From assembly GCF_018604545.1 (NCBI RefSeq), contig NZ_CP075896.1:7378001-7442000 (forward strand): a stretch of 64,000 nt of DNA. The letters run 5' to 3'. Below, piece by piece: positions 7,149 through 15,339 of this stretch. The notes below the pieces were generated by a model. That model had not been told where the DNA came from. It saw nothing but the letters and a program-made list of their open reading frames with translations, and ran no database searches. Every line of letters begins with the position of its first letter. Within the stretch, counting starts at the first letter, position 1. The position numbers were made by a program, and so were the translations under genes. The DNA is from Streptomyces koelreuteriae. GTDB lineage: Bacteria; Actinomycetota; Actinomycetes; Streptomycetales; Streptomycetaceae.

Positions 7149-9650
7149 TCACTCCGTGAGGTCCGTCAGCGACTGCTCCGCCCAGATGACCTTCCCGTCG
7201 GGGACGAACCGGCTGCCCCACCGCTGGGTGAGCTGGGAGACCAGCAGCAGTCCGCGCCCGCCCTCGTCCGTCGTACGGGGATGGCGCAGATGGGGCGCGG
7301 TGGCGCCGCCGTCGAAGACCTCGCAGACCAGGGCGCGCTCCCGGATCAGCCGGAGCCGGATCGAGCCGGTGGCGTACCGGATGGCGTTGGTGACCAGCTC
7401 GCTCACCACCAGTTCCGTGGTGAAGACCAGCTCGTCCAGGCCCCAGTGCGCGAGCTGCCGGGTGGCCGTGCGGCGGGCGTCGGCGACGACGGCCGGGTCG
7501 GAGGGCAGGTCCCAGGCCGCGACCCGCTCGGTGTCGAGCCGCTTCGTCCGGGCCATCAGCAGGGCCACGTCGTCGTACGGGCGCGCCGGGACCAGCGCGT
7601 CGACCACGGTCAGACAGTGCGACTCGAGCGGACCCGCCTGTTCCAGCGCCCCGCGCAGCCGCTCCCGGCCGGTGTCGACGGCCCAGGTGGTCTCGCCCCG
7701 GGCCAGCAGCCCGTCGGTGTGCAGGGCGAGCGTGCTGCCCTCCGCGAGGGACAGCTCGACCGCCTCGAAGGGCGGACCGCCCACGCCGAGCGGCGGCCCC
7801 TGCGGCAGATCCACGAACGTCACCGAGCGGTCCGGCGCCACCACGGCCGGGGCGGGATGACCCGCCGCCGCCATCGTGCAGCCGCCGTCGACCGGGTCGT
7901 AGACCACGTACAGACACCCCGAGCCCACGGACGACCGTCCGCTGTCGGCGCCCGCCGCGCCCGGCTCGACGCCCTCCTCCCGCGCCGACCGCGCCACCAG
8001 GTCGTCGAGGTGCGCCAGCACCTCCTCGGGCGGCAGATCCAGCGCGGCCAGGGTCCGCACCGCGGTCCGCAGCTGCCCCATCGCCGCGGCGGCGTCGATA
8101 CCATGCCCGGGCACCTCGCCCACCACGAGCGCGACCCGGCCGCCGGACAGCGGGATGAGGTCGTACCAGTCGCCGCCCAGGCCGGTCAGCTCGTCGGCCG
8201 GCCGGTAGCACGCAGCCACCTCGACGGCGTCCTGCTCGGGCAGCCGGTGGGGGAGCAGACTGCGCTGCAGGACGAGGGCGGCGTCCCGCTCGCGGGTGTA
8301 GCGCCGGGCGTTGTCCAGGCAGACGGCCGCGCGGGCGACGAGGTCCTCGGCCAGGTGCAGATCCTCCTCGTCGAAGGGCTCACGGCGGTGGCGCCGGAAG
8401 AAGGTGGTGACGCCCAGGGTGGTGCCCCGCGACCGGATCGGCACGGTCATCACGCTGTACAGGTCCAGCTCCAGGAAGGTGACGGTCCGGCGGCCGTCCG
8501 GGAGGTCCGTGGCCCACTCCCGGGTCACCGGATCCAGCCGCTCCGCACGCCAGGAGCGTCCCGTGGTCAGGCAGCGGACCGGGGGCGACCCGGCCAGATA
8601 CGTCGCGATGTCGCCGACCTCGAGGGCGCCCTGCGGGAGGTCCTCCTGCGCGGAGCGCTGACCGGCCCGGCGCAGTGCCACCGGATCCGTGTCCGCGAGC
8701 GGCCCCGGAGCCGGCTCCGCGCCCCGCACCACCGCCTCCAGCAGATCCACGGTGACGAAGTCGGCCACTCCCGGCACGGCCACATCGGCCAGCTCCTGCG
8801 CGGTGCGCATCACGTCGAGACTGCGGCCGATGCTCTCGCCGGCCCGGTCGAGGAGCGCCAGCCGCTGCCGCGCGCGGTGCCGCTCGGTCATGTCGACGAC
8901 CGTGTAGTACACGCCCAGCGGGTGGCCCCGGTCGTCCTCCAGCCGGGCGAACGACAGCATGTGCGCCGTCTCGCGCAGCGGCGCCGACCGCACATGCCCC
9001 ACATGCTCGTACCCGACGACCGCCTCGCCGGTCTCCAGGACGTGCCGCATCTGCGCCTCGACCGCCTGGCCGTCCATGCCCGGCTGGACGTCCGCGAAGC
9101 GCAGCCCGAGCCGTCGCGCCGCCGGTCCGCCGCCGAACTGCTCAAGGGCGGTGTTGGACCACACGAACCGCAGGTCGGTGTCGACGATGGCGATGCCCAC
9201 GGAAGCGTCGGACACCATCCGTTCCAGCACCGAACGGCTCATGTCCCAGCCGGGGGCCTGGCCCAGCTCCGACAGGAGCACCAGCCAGCGCGAGCCGGTC
9301 TGCGTCTCCTCGGTCGAGGTGATCCGGGCCATGACCCGCACCGGCTGCCCGTTCTTGCGGCGGGCCGTCAGCAGCCCGGCCCAGCCGCCGTCCCTGCGGC
9401 AGCGCTCGACCAGGTCCGGCACGCGCTCCGCGTCCTCGGCGGCCAGCAGGTCGGACAGCTTCCTGCCGACCGCCTCGGAAGCCGGGTATGCCAGCAGCCG
9501 CCGGGCGTCGTCGGTCCAGCCCGTCACCATGCCCTGCGGATCGAGCAACAGGGGCACGGCGTCGGCCACGTCGAACCGCCGCCGGGCAACGCCGTATTCC
9601 TCGTGTGCGCCCACCGGCCGACCTCTCTGTCGCTGAGAGTGGTCTACCAC
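7149..9650 (-). CDS. Multidomain PAS-PAS-GAF-SpoIIE phosphatase with C-terminal RsbW-like kinase domain
   Basis: This is an 833-residue signalling protein combining a phosphatase and an anti-sigma-type kinase. Approximate order: PAS (20-130), PAS (145-260), GAF (270-440), PP2C/SpoIIE (465-690) and an RsbW-like HATPase_c (705-833; VSELVTNAIRYA is the N-box). In the PP2C domain GGDWYDL is kept, but the usual GDVxGHG reads GEVPGHG, and LHTDGLLA carries the later Asp. Such proteins set the phosphorylation state of an anti-anti-sigma factor in response to bound signals. GTG 9650 is the longest start; GTG 9614 has the better ribosome site (GAGAGG, 7 bases) and may be the true one. Confidence 0.9.
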   Translation of the reverse strand: MVDHSQRQRGRPVGAHEEYGVARRRFDVADAVPLLLDPQGMVTGWTDDARRLLAYPASEAVGRKLSDLLAAEDAERVPDLVERCRRDGGWAGLLTARRKNGQPVRVMARITSTEETQTGSRWLVLLSELGQAPGWDMSRSVLERMVSDASVGIAIVDTDLRFVWSNTALEQFGGGPAARRLGLRFADVQPGMDGQAVEAQMRHVLETGEAVVGYEHVGHVRSAPLRETAHMLSFARLEDDRGHPLGVYYTVVDMTERHRARQRLALLDRAGESIGRSLDVMRTAQELADVAVPGVADFVTVDLLEAVVRGAEPAPGPLADTDPVALRRAGQRSAQEDLPQGALEVGDIATYLAGSPPVRCLTTGRSWRAERLDPVTREWATDLPDGRRTVTFLELDLYSVMTVPIRSRGTTLGVTTFFRRHRREPFDEEDLHLAEDLVARAAVCLDNARRYTRERDAALVLQRSLLPHRLPEQDAVEVAACYRPADELTGLGGDWYDLIPLSGGRVALVVGEVPGHGIDAAAAMGQLRTAVRTLAALDLPPEEVLAHLDDLVARSAREEGVEPGAAGADSGRSSVGSGCLYVVYDPVDGGCTMAAAGHPAPAVVAPDRSVTFVDLPQGPPLGVGGPPFEAVELSLAEGSTLALHTDGLLARGETTWAVDTGRERLRGALEQAGPLESHCLTVVDALVPARPYDDVALLMARTKRLDTERVAAWDLPSDPAVVADARRTATRQLAHWGLDELVFTTELVVSELVTNAIRYATGSIRLRLIRERALVCEVFDGGATAPHLRHPRTTDEGGRGLLLVSQLTQRWGSRFVPDGKVIWAEQSLTDLTE

Positions 9651-9737
9651 CTCTTGCCCCCATCTTCACCCTTCCCGCCTACGGGGGCGGCTTGTGCAGG
9701 TCCGGTCGGGGCGGCCGCGGGCGGCTGTGGCGCTGCC

Positions 9738-10955
9738 CTACCCCAGCACCTTCTCCAGGGCCGCGAGCGCCCCCGCGAGCTCCTCGCCCGTGATCGTGAG
9801 CGGCGGTGCCAGGCGGATCGTGGAGCCGTGGGTGTCCTTGACCAGGACTCCCTCCCGCATGAGGCGTTCGCTGACCTCGCGCCCGGTGCCGAGGGCCGGG
9901 TCGATGTCGACGCCCGCCCACAGGCCGCGCGAGCGGAAGCCGACGACGCCCTTGCCGACCAGTTCGGTCAGGCCGTCCCGCAGGGTGGTGCCCAGCTCGG
10001 CCGCGCGCCGCTGGAACTCGCCCGTCTCCAGCAGTTCGACCACCGCCGTGCCGACCGCGGCCGCCAGCGGGTTGCCGCCGAAGGTCGAGCCGTGCTCGCC
10101 CGGCCGCAGCACCCCGAGGACCTCCCGGCGCGCCACCACCGCCGACACCGGCACGATGCCGCCGCCCAGCGCCTTCCCCAGCAGCACCATGTCCGGCACG
10201 ACCGACTCGTGCTCCACCGCCAGCGTGCCGCCGGTGCGGCCGAGCCCGGACTGGATCTCGTCGGCGATGAACAGGCATCCCTTGCGCCGGGTCAGCTCGC
10301 GCACGCCGGCCAGGTAGCCGTCGTCCGGGATGATCACCCCGGCCTCGCCCTGGATCGGCTCGATCAGCACGGCCGCCGTCGTCTCGTCGACCGCCGCCTC
10401 CAGCGCGGCCAGGTCGTTGTACGGCACGATCCGGAAGCCCGGCGTGAAGGGGCCGAAGCCCTGCCGCGCCGTCTCGTCCGTGGAGAAGCTGACGATCGTC
10501 GTCGTGCGGCCGTGGAAGTTGTCCGCGGCGACCACGATCGTCGCCCGGCCGTCCGGCACGCCCTTGACGTCGTAGGCCCACTTGCGGGCCACCTTCACGG
10601 CGCTCTCCACCGCCTCCGCGCCGGTGTTCATGGGCAGCACCATGTCCAGGCCCGTCAACGCCGCCAGCCGCTCGGCGAACTCGGCGAGCCGGTCGTTGTG
10701 GAAGGCACGCGAGGTGAGCGTCAGCCGGTCGAGCTGGCGGTGGGCCGCCTCGATCAGCGCCGGATGCCGGTGGCCGAAGTTGAGCGCCGAATAGCCGGCC
10801 AGCAGGTCGAGGTAGCGCCGCCCCTCCACGTCCTCCACCCAGGTGCCCTCGCCGCGGGCGACGACCACGGGCAGCGGATGGTAGTTGTGGGCGAGGACCG
10901 GCTCCTCCGCGCGGATGAGCTCCTGCGAGTCACGGGTGCGGACAGGTGCGGTCAT
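9738..10955 (-). CDS. rocD: Ornithine aminotransferase
   Basis: This PLP-dependent class III aminotransferase converts L-ornithine and 2-oxoglutarate to glutamate-5-semialdehyde (P5C) and glutamate. The 405-residue protein has typical motifs: NYHPLPVVVARGEG near the N-terminus, YSALNFGHRHP, NTGAEAVESAVK, FHGRT, the DEIQSG PLP-binding Asp and LLGKALGGG with the Schiff-base Lys. The ATG at 10953-10955 overlaps the stop of the upstream gene (ATGA), so the two enzymes are translationally coupled. The partner enzyme attacks the guanidino group of arginine or a methylated arginine, which suggests joint arginine breakdown. Confidence 0.94.
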   Translation of the reverse strand: MTAPVRTRDSQELIRAEEPVLAHNYHPLPVVVARGEGTWVEDVEGRRYLDLLAGYSALNFGHRHPALIEAAHRQLDRLTLTSRAFHNDRLAEFAERLAALTGLDMVLPMNTGAEAVESAVKVARKWAYDVKGVPDGRATIVVAADNFHGRTTTIVSFSTDETARQGFGPFTPGFRIVPYNDLAALEAAVDETTAAVLIEPIQGEAGVIIPDDGYLAGVRELTRRKGCLFIADEIQSGLGRTGGTLAVEHESVVPDMVLLGKALGGGIVPVSAVVARREVLGVLRPGEHGSTFGGNPLAAAVGTAVVELLETGEFQRRAAELGTTLRDGLTELVGKGVVGFRSRGLWAGVDIDPALGTGREVSERLMREGVLVKDTHGSTIRLAPPLTITGEELAGALAALEKVLG

Positions 10956-11773
10956 GAGCGGATCTCCCGGATCTCCTGGGTGCAGCACTTGATGCCGCCA
11001 CCGGCCTTCTGGAACTCGGACAGGTCGACGGGGACGGGGACGTAGCCGCGGTCGGCGAGCTGCCCGGCCAGGGCCGTCGCCCCCGGTGAGATGAACACGT
11101 GGCGCCCGTCGGAGACGGAGTTGAGCCCGAACGCCATCGCGTCCTCGTGGGTGGCGAGCACCGCGTCCGGGTACAGCCGGGCCAGCACCTCGCGGCTGCC
11201 CGGGGAGAACGCCTCGGGGTAGTAGGCGATGTTCTCCTCGTCGAGGACGAACAGCGCCGTGTCCAGGTGGTAGAAGTACGGGTCCACCAGCGTCAGGCTG
11301 ATCACCGGCACCCCCAGGTACTCCTGCACCTCGCTGTGGGCCTCCCGGGTCGTACGGAAACCCGTCCCGGCCAGGATCCAGCGCCCGGCGGGCACCAGGT
11401 CGCCCTCGCCCTCGCACACCGACTCGGGGTGGTAGACCTCGTAGCCCTCCGACTTGAACCACGCCTCGTACGGCACGGACTCGGGACGGCGCTCGGGCGC
11501 GTGGAAGAGCGAGCCGAAGACGCGGCCGTCGACGACGACCGCCGCGTTCGCGGCGAAGACCATGTCGGGCAGGCCGGGAACCGGTTTCACACTGTCCACG
11601 GTATGGCCGTGGACACGATAGGCGTCCACCAGCGCCTGCCATTGGTCCAGGGCACGGATGACATCGACGGGTTCGTCGGGATGCATCCACGGGTTGATCG
11701 CGTACTGCACGGCGAAGTGTCTGGGTTCGCAGACCAGGTAGCGCCGCCGGCGCGGCACACGGGAGTCGGGCAC
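10952..11773 (-). CDS. Guanidino-group-modifying enzyme: arginine dihydrolase or dimethylargininase type
   Basis: This amidinotransferase/deiminase-fold hydrolase acts on arginine or methylarginine through a covalent Cys intermediate. The 273-residue protein has PDMVFAANAA (substrate Asp/Asn region), EGEGD, YFYHLDTAL (catalytic His) and near the end KAGGGIKCCT (catalytic Cys). The family is usually annotated as dimethylarginine dimethylaminohydrolase. From memory, several blocks (INPWM, PDMVFxANA, GYGFR-like, FYHLDT, YYPxAF, KAGGxxKC) resemble cyanobacterial arginine dihydrolase ArgZ/AgrE, which makes ornithine; that would feed the coupled rocD directly. GTG 11773 is chosen because GGAGG lies 9 bases before it; the frame extends upstream without a better site. 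Confidence 0.85.
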   Translation of the reverse strand: MPDSRVPRRRRYLVCEPRHFAVQYAINPWMHPDEPVDVIRALDQWQALVDAYRVHGHTVDSVKPVPGLPDMVFAANAAVVVDGRVFGSLFHAPERRPESVPYEAWFKSEGYEVYHPESVCEGEGDLVPAGRWILAGTGFRTTREAHSEVQEYLGVPVISLTLVDPYFYHLDTALFVLDEENIAYYPEAFSPGSREVLARLYPDAVLATHEDAMAFGLNSVSDGRHVFISPGATALAGQLADRGYVPVPVDLSEFQKAGGGIKCCTQEIREIRS

Positions 11774-11821
11774 AGAGGGGTACCTCCGCTTCCTAACGGT
11801 GTGTGACTGAGGGTTGACACC

Positions 11822-11851
11822 AAGGTAGAAACTGACGGAGGCGGTCCACAA
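11822..11851 (-). promoter_or_regulatory. Candidate promoter of the dihydrolase-rocD operon
   Basis: Read on the minus strand, TTGTGG (11851-11846) and TACCTT (11827-11822) are separated by 18 bases, a fair vegetative promoter match placed about 50 bases before the GTG start at 11773. It lies beside the repeat block at 11863-11891. Confidence 0.35.
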
Positions 11852-11862
11852 GAAACATCAGT

Positions 11863-11891
11863 TGCGTCTTCACGCAGGAACGCTGCGTCTT
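11863..11891. promoter_or_regulatory. Candidate Lrp/AsnC operator repeats
   Basis: TGCGTCTT occurs at 11863-11870 and 11884-11891, a 21-bp spacing (two helical turns). The first copy is also half of TGCGT-CTTC-ACGCA (11863-11876). The block is just upstream of the candidate promoter and 40 bases past the end of the Lrp-type gene, a natural place for that regulator to bind. Binding is inferred only. Confidence 0.35.
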
Positions 11892-11930
11892 GAGCCGGCT
11901 CAGCGCACGTCTGCTGCGCGCCGTCCGGGG

Positions 11931-12416
11931 CTACTCCGGCGCGGGATGGCTGGCCCCCGCCTCCGGACTCTCCGGAAGCAGATGCGACAGCACCATCACG
12001 CTGATCGTCTTCCGGATGAACGGCTCCTGGCGGATCCGCTCCAGCACCTCCTCGAAGTGCTCCACGTCCCGGGCCCGCACATGCAGCAGCGCGTCCGCGC
12101 CGCCGGTCACGGTCATCGCCGCCGCGATCTCCGGGTAGTCGCGCACGACCTCCGCGAGCCGCCGCGGCGGGGCCGCGCCCTCGCAGTACACCTCCACGTA
12201 GGCCTCCGTGCGCCAGCCCAGCGCCGACGGCTTCACCGTGGCCGTGAAACCGGTGATCACACCTGTTTCACGCAGCCGGTCGACCCGGCGCTTGACCGCC
12301 GTCGCCGACAGCCCGATCGCCGTGCCGATCTCGGCGAAGGACGTCCTGGCGTTCGCCATCAACGTGGTGATGATCTTCCGGTCGAGTTCGTCGAACGGCG
12401 TGGACCTGCTGTTCAT
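11931..12416 (-). CDS. Lrp/AsnC family transcriptional regulator
   Basis: This is a 161-residue one-component regulator that senses an amino acid. The N-terminal winged HTH (residues 5-60) contains DELDRKIITTLMANARTSF and the recognition region IGLSATAVKRRVDRL. The C-terminal RAM (Lrp_AsnC_ligand) domain has the TVTGGADALLHVRARD pattern. ATG 12416 starts at MNSRSTP; a TACAGT -10-like hexamer ends 6 bases before it, so the transcript may be leaderless. The gene lies immediately upstream of the dihydrolase-rocD operon on the same strand and probably controls it in response to an amino acid of that pathway. Confidence 0.92.
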   Translation of the reverse strand: MNSRSTPFDELDRKIITTLMANARTSFAEIGTAIGLSATAVKRRVDRLRETGVITGFTATVKPSALGWRTEAYVEVYCEGAAPPRRLAEVVRDYPEIAAAMTVTGGADALLHVRARDVEHFEEVLERIRQEPFIRKTISVMVLSHLLPESPEAGASHPAPE

Positions 12417-12422
12417 GCGGGC

Positions 12423-12485
12423 ACTGTATCCAGCGGGAACGCGCACCCCCGGCACATGTCCAGACGTACGGATCGCCCCTACACT
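12423..12485. promoter_or_regulatory. Divergent promoter region, Lrp gene and LytTR operon
   Basis: On the minus strand TACAGT (12428-12423) ends 6 bases before the Lrp ATG. On the plus strand TACACT (12480-12485) ends 8 bases before the LytTR ATG. Both resemble -10 boxes so close to the starts that leaderless or very short-leader transcripts are likely. I could not identify convincing -35 boxes. Confidence 0.35.
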
Positions 12486-12493
12486 CCGGGTTC

Positions 12494-13243
12494 ATGCTGC
12501 GCGCCCTGGCTGTCGACGACGAACGCCCCTCGCTGGAGGAACTGCTCTACCTGCTGCAGGCGGACCCCCGCGTCGGCAGCGCGGAGGGCGCCGGCGACGC
12601 CACCGAGGCGCTGCGCCGCATCAACCGCGCCCTGGAGTCCGGCCCCGGCGGCCCCGAGGCGATCGACGTCGTCTTCCTCGACATCCAGATGCCCGGCCTC
12701 GACGGCCTCGACCTGGCCCGGCTGCTCACCGGCTTCGCCCGGCCGCCGCTCGTCGTGTTCGTCACCGCCCACGAGGACTTCGCCGTCCAGGCCTTCGACC
12801 TCAAGGCCGTCGACTACGTCCTCAAGCCCGTCCGCAAGGAACGCCTCGCCGAAGCCGTCCGCCGCGCCGCCGAGCTGCGCGGCGCCGCCCCGCCGATACC
12901 CGTGCACGAACCCGACCCCGACCACCTGCCCGTCGAGCTCGGCGGCGTGACCCGCTTCGTCGCCGTCGACGACATCACCCACGTCGAGGCCCAGGGCGAC
13001 TACGCCCGGCTGCACACCGGCAAGGGCAGCCATCTGGTCCGTATACCGCTGTCCACCCTGGAGGAGCGCTGGCGCTCCCGCGGCTTCGTCCGCATTCACC
13101 GCCGCCACCTCGTCGCCCTGCGCCACATCGGCGAACTCCGCCTGGACGCGGGGACCGTCAGCGTCCTCGTCGGCTCCGAGGAACTCCAGGTCAGCCGGCG
13201 TCACACGCGAGAACTGCGCGACCTGCTCATGCGGAGGCCGTGA
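12494..13243 (+). CDS. LytTR-family response regulator
   Basis: This is the transcriptional response regulator of the LytS/LytR-type system completed by the kinase at 15336. Residues 1-120 are a CheY-like receiver with acidic pair Asp8-Asp9, phosphoacceptor Asp63 in FLDIQMPGLDG and conserved Lys in LKPV. Residues 145-245 form a LytTR DNA-binding domain (DITHVEAQGDYARLHT, FVRIHRRHLV). Such regulators usually bind pairs of direct repeats and activate a nearby transporter gene. Here the symporter lies inside the same operon, the logic known from pyruvate-sensing BtsS/BtsR and its transporter. The stop overlaps the region of the next start. Confidence 0.93.
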   Translation: MLRALAVDDERPSLEELLYLLQADPRVGSAEGAGDATEALRRINRALESGPGGPEAIDVVFLDIQMPGLDGLDLARLLTGFARPPLVVFVTAHEDFAVQAFDLKAVDYVLKPVRKERLAEAVRRAAELRGAAPPIPVHEPDPDHLPVELGGVTRFVAVDDITHVEAQGDYARLHTGKGSHLVRIPLSTLEERWRSRGFVRIHRRHLVALRHIGELRLDAGTVSVLVGSEELQVSRRHTRELRDLLMRRP

Positions 13244-13245
13244 CC

Positions 13246-13614
13246 GTGCCCCAGGACCACACCGAACGCCGCGTCGTCGTCACCGCCCCGCCCCGCCGCA
13301 CCCGCCGCACCCACCGGGCCTCCGGCTACTACCGCCCGCGCACCGAGATCGACGAGCAGACCACCCTCGGCCACACCTACGTCCGCTCCCTGATGCGCAC
13401 CCAACTGCGCGCCGCCCTCACCGTGTTCGCGATCCTCGGGCTGCTCGTCGGCCCGCTGCCGCTGCTGTTCGCCGCGACGCCCGGCACCGGCCGCCTGGAG
13501 TGGGCCGTCCTCGGCTTCGGCCTCTACGTCCCGCTCGTCCTGCTGGCCCGCTGGTACGTCCGCCGCGCCGAGCGCAACGAACGCGACTTCGTACGCCTCG
13601 TCGAAGACCGCTGA
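13246..13614 (+). CDS. Small two-helix membrane protein upstream of symporter
   Basis: This 122-residue protein has a basic, proline-containing cytoplasmic N-terminus (about 45 residues) followed by two predicted transmembrane helices (residues 53-75 and 85-105) and a charged tail. Its size, topology and position directly before a sodium:solute symporter match the DUF485/YjcH proteins that accompany acetate permease ActP, but I cannot confirm membership by sequence. GTG 13246 is chosen over GTG 13240 because GGAGG lies 8 bases before 13246. It is part of the operon that starts with the LytTR regulator. Confidence 0.75.
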   Translation: MPQDHTERRVVVTAPPRRTRRTHRASGYYRPRTEIDEQTTLGHTYVRSLMRTQLRAALTVFAILGLLVGPLPLLFAATPGTGRLEWAVLGFGLYVPLVLLARWYVRRAERNERDFVRLVEDR

Positions 13615-13623
13615 AGCCGTCCC

Positions 13624-15339
13624 ATGAACTCCAGCTACGCCATACCCGCCGTCGCCCTGGTCGTCGTCGCGACGGTTCTGGTCGGCGCCTTCGGCCTGCG
13701 CATCTCCCGCACCACCTCCGATTTCTACGTCGCTTCCCGTACCGTCGGCCCCCGCCTCAACGCCGCCGCCATCAGCGGCGAGTACCTCTCCGCCGCCTCC
13801 TTCCTCGGCATCGCGGGCCTCGTCCTGGTCCAGGGCCCCGAGATGCTCTGGTACCCGGTCGGCTACACCGCCGGCTATCTGGTCCTGCTGCTCTTCGTCG
13901 CCGCCCCGCTGCGCCGCTCCGGCGCCTACACCCTCCCCGACTTCGCCGAGGCCCGCCTCGCCTCCCAGGCGGTACGGCGCCTCGCCGGTGCCTTCGTCGT
14001 CGGCGTCGGCTGGCTCTACCTGCTGCCCCAGCTCCAGGGGGCCGGACTGACCCTGACCGTGCTGACCGGGGCGCCGGACTGGCTGGGCGGAGTGATCGTC
14101 GCCGTCGTCGTCACGGCCACCGTCGCCGCCGGCGGCATGCGCAGCATCACCTTCGTGCAGGCCTTCCAGTACTGGCTGAAGCTCACCGCCCTGCTCGTCC
14201 CCGCCCTCTTCCTGGTCCTCGTCTGGCAGCACGACGGAGCCCCGCGCCGGGCCTTCGACGAACCGGCCACCTTCCGCGAGCAGCGCGTCGTGCGCGTGGA
14301 CGACAGCATCGCCCTCACCCTCGACCGACCCCTGACGGTCACGGTGACCGGCACCGTGGACGGCCGTACCCACACGGACACCCGCCTGGAACTCCCCGCC
14401 GGCGCCCACCACATCGAACGCGGCACCCGGCTCACCTTCGCCGCGGGCGCGACCGTCCCGGCGGCCGAGCGCAGCGCCGGCGGCGACCTGTCGCCCTCGC
14501 AGGACGAGGGCCGCGGGGAACGCCCGCTGTACGCCACGTACGGGCTGATCCTCGCCACGTTCCTCGGCACCATGGGCCTGCCGCACGTCGTGGTCCGCTT
14601 CTACACCAGCCCGCACGGCGTCGCCGCCCGCCGCACCACCGTCGTGGTCCTCGGCCTCATCGGCGCCTTCTACCTCCTGCCGCCCGTCTACGGCGCACTC
14701 GGCCGCCTCTACGCCCCCGAACTCACCCTCACCGGAGACCCGGACGCCGCCGTCCTGCTGCTGCCCGACCGCATGATCGGGGGAGTGGGCGGGGACCTGC
14801 TGGGCGCGCTGGTGGCGGGCGGTGCCTTCGCCGCCTTCCTGTCCACGGCCTCGGGGCTGACGATGGCGGTCGCGGGCGTCCTCACCCAGGACGTGCTGCC
14901 CTCCCGGGGCGTGCGGTACTTCCGGCTCGGGACGGTTCTCGCCATGGCCGTGCCCCTCGCGGCGAGCGTTCTCGTCGGCGGGCTCCCGGTCGCCGACGCC
15001 GTCGGGCTCGCCTTCGCCGTGTCCGCCTCCTCGTTCTGCCCGCTGCTCGTCCTCGGCATCTGGTGGCGGCGGCTCACCCCGCCCGGCGCGGCAGCCGGGA
15101 TGCTGGTCGGCGGCGGCTCCGCCCTGCTCGCCGTCGCCGCGACCATGGCGGGCTACCCGGGCAAGGGCGCGCTGCACGCCCTGCTCGCCTGGCCCGCTCT
15201 GTGGTCGGTGCCGCTGAGCTTCCTCACCATGATCCTGGTCTCCCTGGCGACCCCCGGCCGGGTGCCCCCGGGCACGGCGGCCGTCCTGGCCCGCTTCCAT
15301 CTGCCCGAGGAGCTGCGCACGGAGGTGAAGACGCCATGA
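13624..15339 (+). CDS. Sodium:solute symporter (SSS family) with large hydrophilic insertion
   Basis: This is a 571-residue secondary transporter for a small carboxylate or similar solute. SSS signatures are visible: ISGEYLSAASFLGIAG in an early helix, GGMRSITFVQAFQYWLK in the middle and helices such as AFLSTASGLTMAVAGVLTQD. About 13 transmembrane segments are expected. Unusually, about 95 residues (roughly 205-300), rich in Thr, Val and charged residues, separate two helices; many acetate-permease relatives are shorter there. The regulator, small membrane protein, symporter and kinase are adjacent, and the stop overlaps the kinase ATG (ATGA). The substrate is unknown; pyruvate or acetate are guesses from related systems. 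Confidence 0.9.
   Translation: MNSSYAIPAVALVVVATVLVGAFGLRISRTTSDFYVASRTVGPRLNAAAISGEYLSAASFLGIAGLVLVQGPEMLWYPVGYTAGYLVLLLFVAAPLRRSGAYTLPDFAEARLASQAVRRLAGAFVVGVGWLYLLPQLQGAGLTLTVLTGAPDWLGGVIVAVVVTATVAAGGMRSITFVQAFQYWLKLTALLVPALFLVLVWQHDGAPRRAFDEPATFREQRVVRVDDSIALTLDRPLTVTVTGTVDGRTHTDTRLELPAGAHHIERGTRLTFAAGATVPAAERSAGGDLSPSQDEGRGERPLYATYGLILATFLGTMGLPHVVVRFYTSPHGVAARRTTVVVLGLIGAFYLLPPVYGALGRLYAPELTLTGDPDAAVLLLPDRMIGGVGGDLLGALVAGGAFAAFLSTASGLTMAVAGVLTQDVLPSRGVRYFRLGTVLAMAVPLAASVLVGGLPVADAVGLAFAVSASSFCPLLVLGIWWRRLTPPGAAAGMLVGGGSALLAVAATMAGYPGKGALHALLAWPALWSVPLSFLTMILVSLATPGRVPPGTAAVLARFHLPEELRTEVKTP

Noticed and set aside
6150-11045. A 1631-codon open frame on the plus strand
   Set aside because: It is antisense to three minus-strand genes with clear domains (two PP2C proteins and rocD); long antisense frames are normal in very GC-rich coding DNA.
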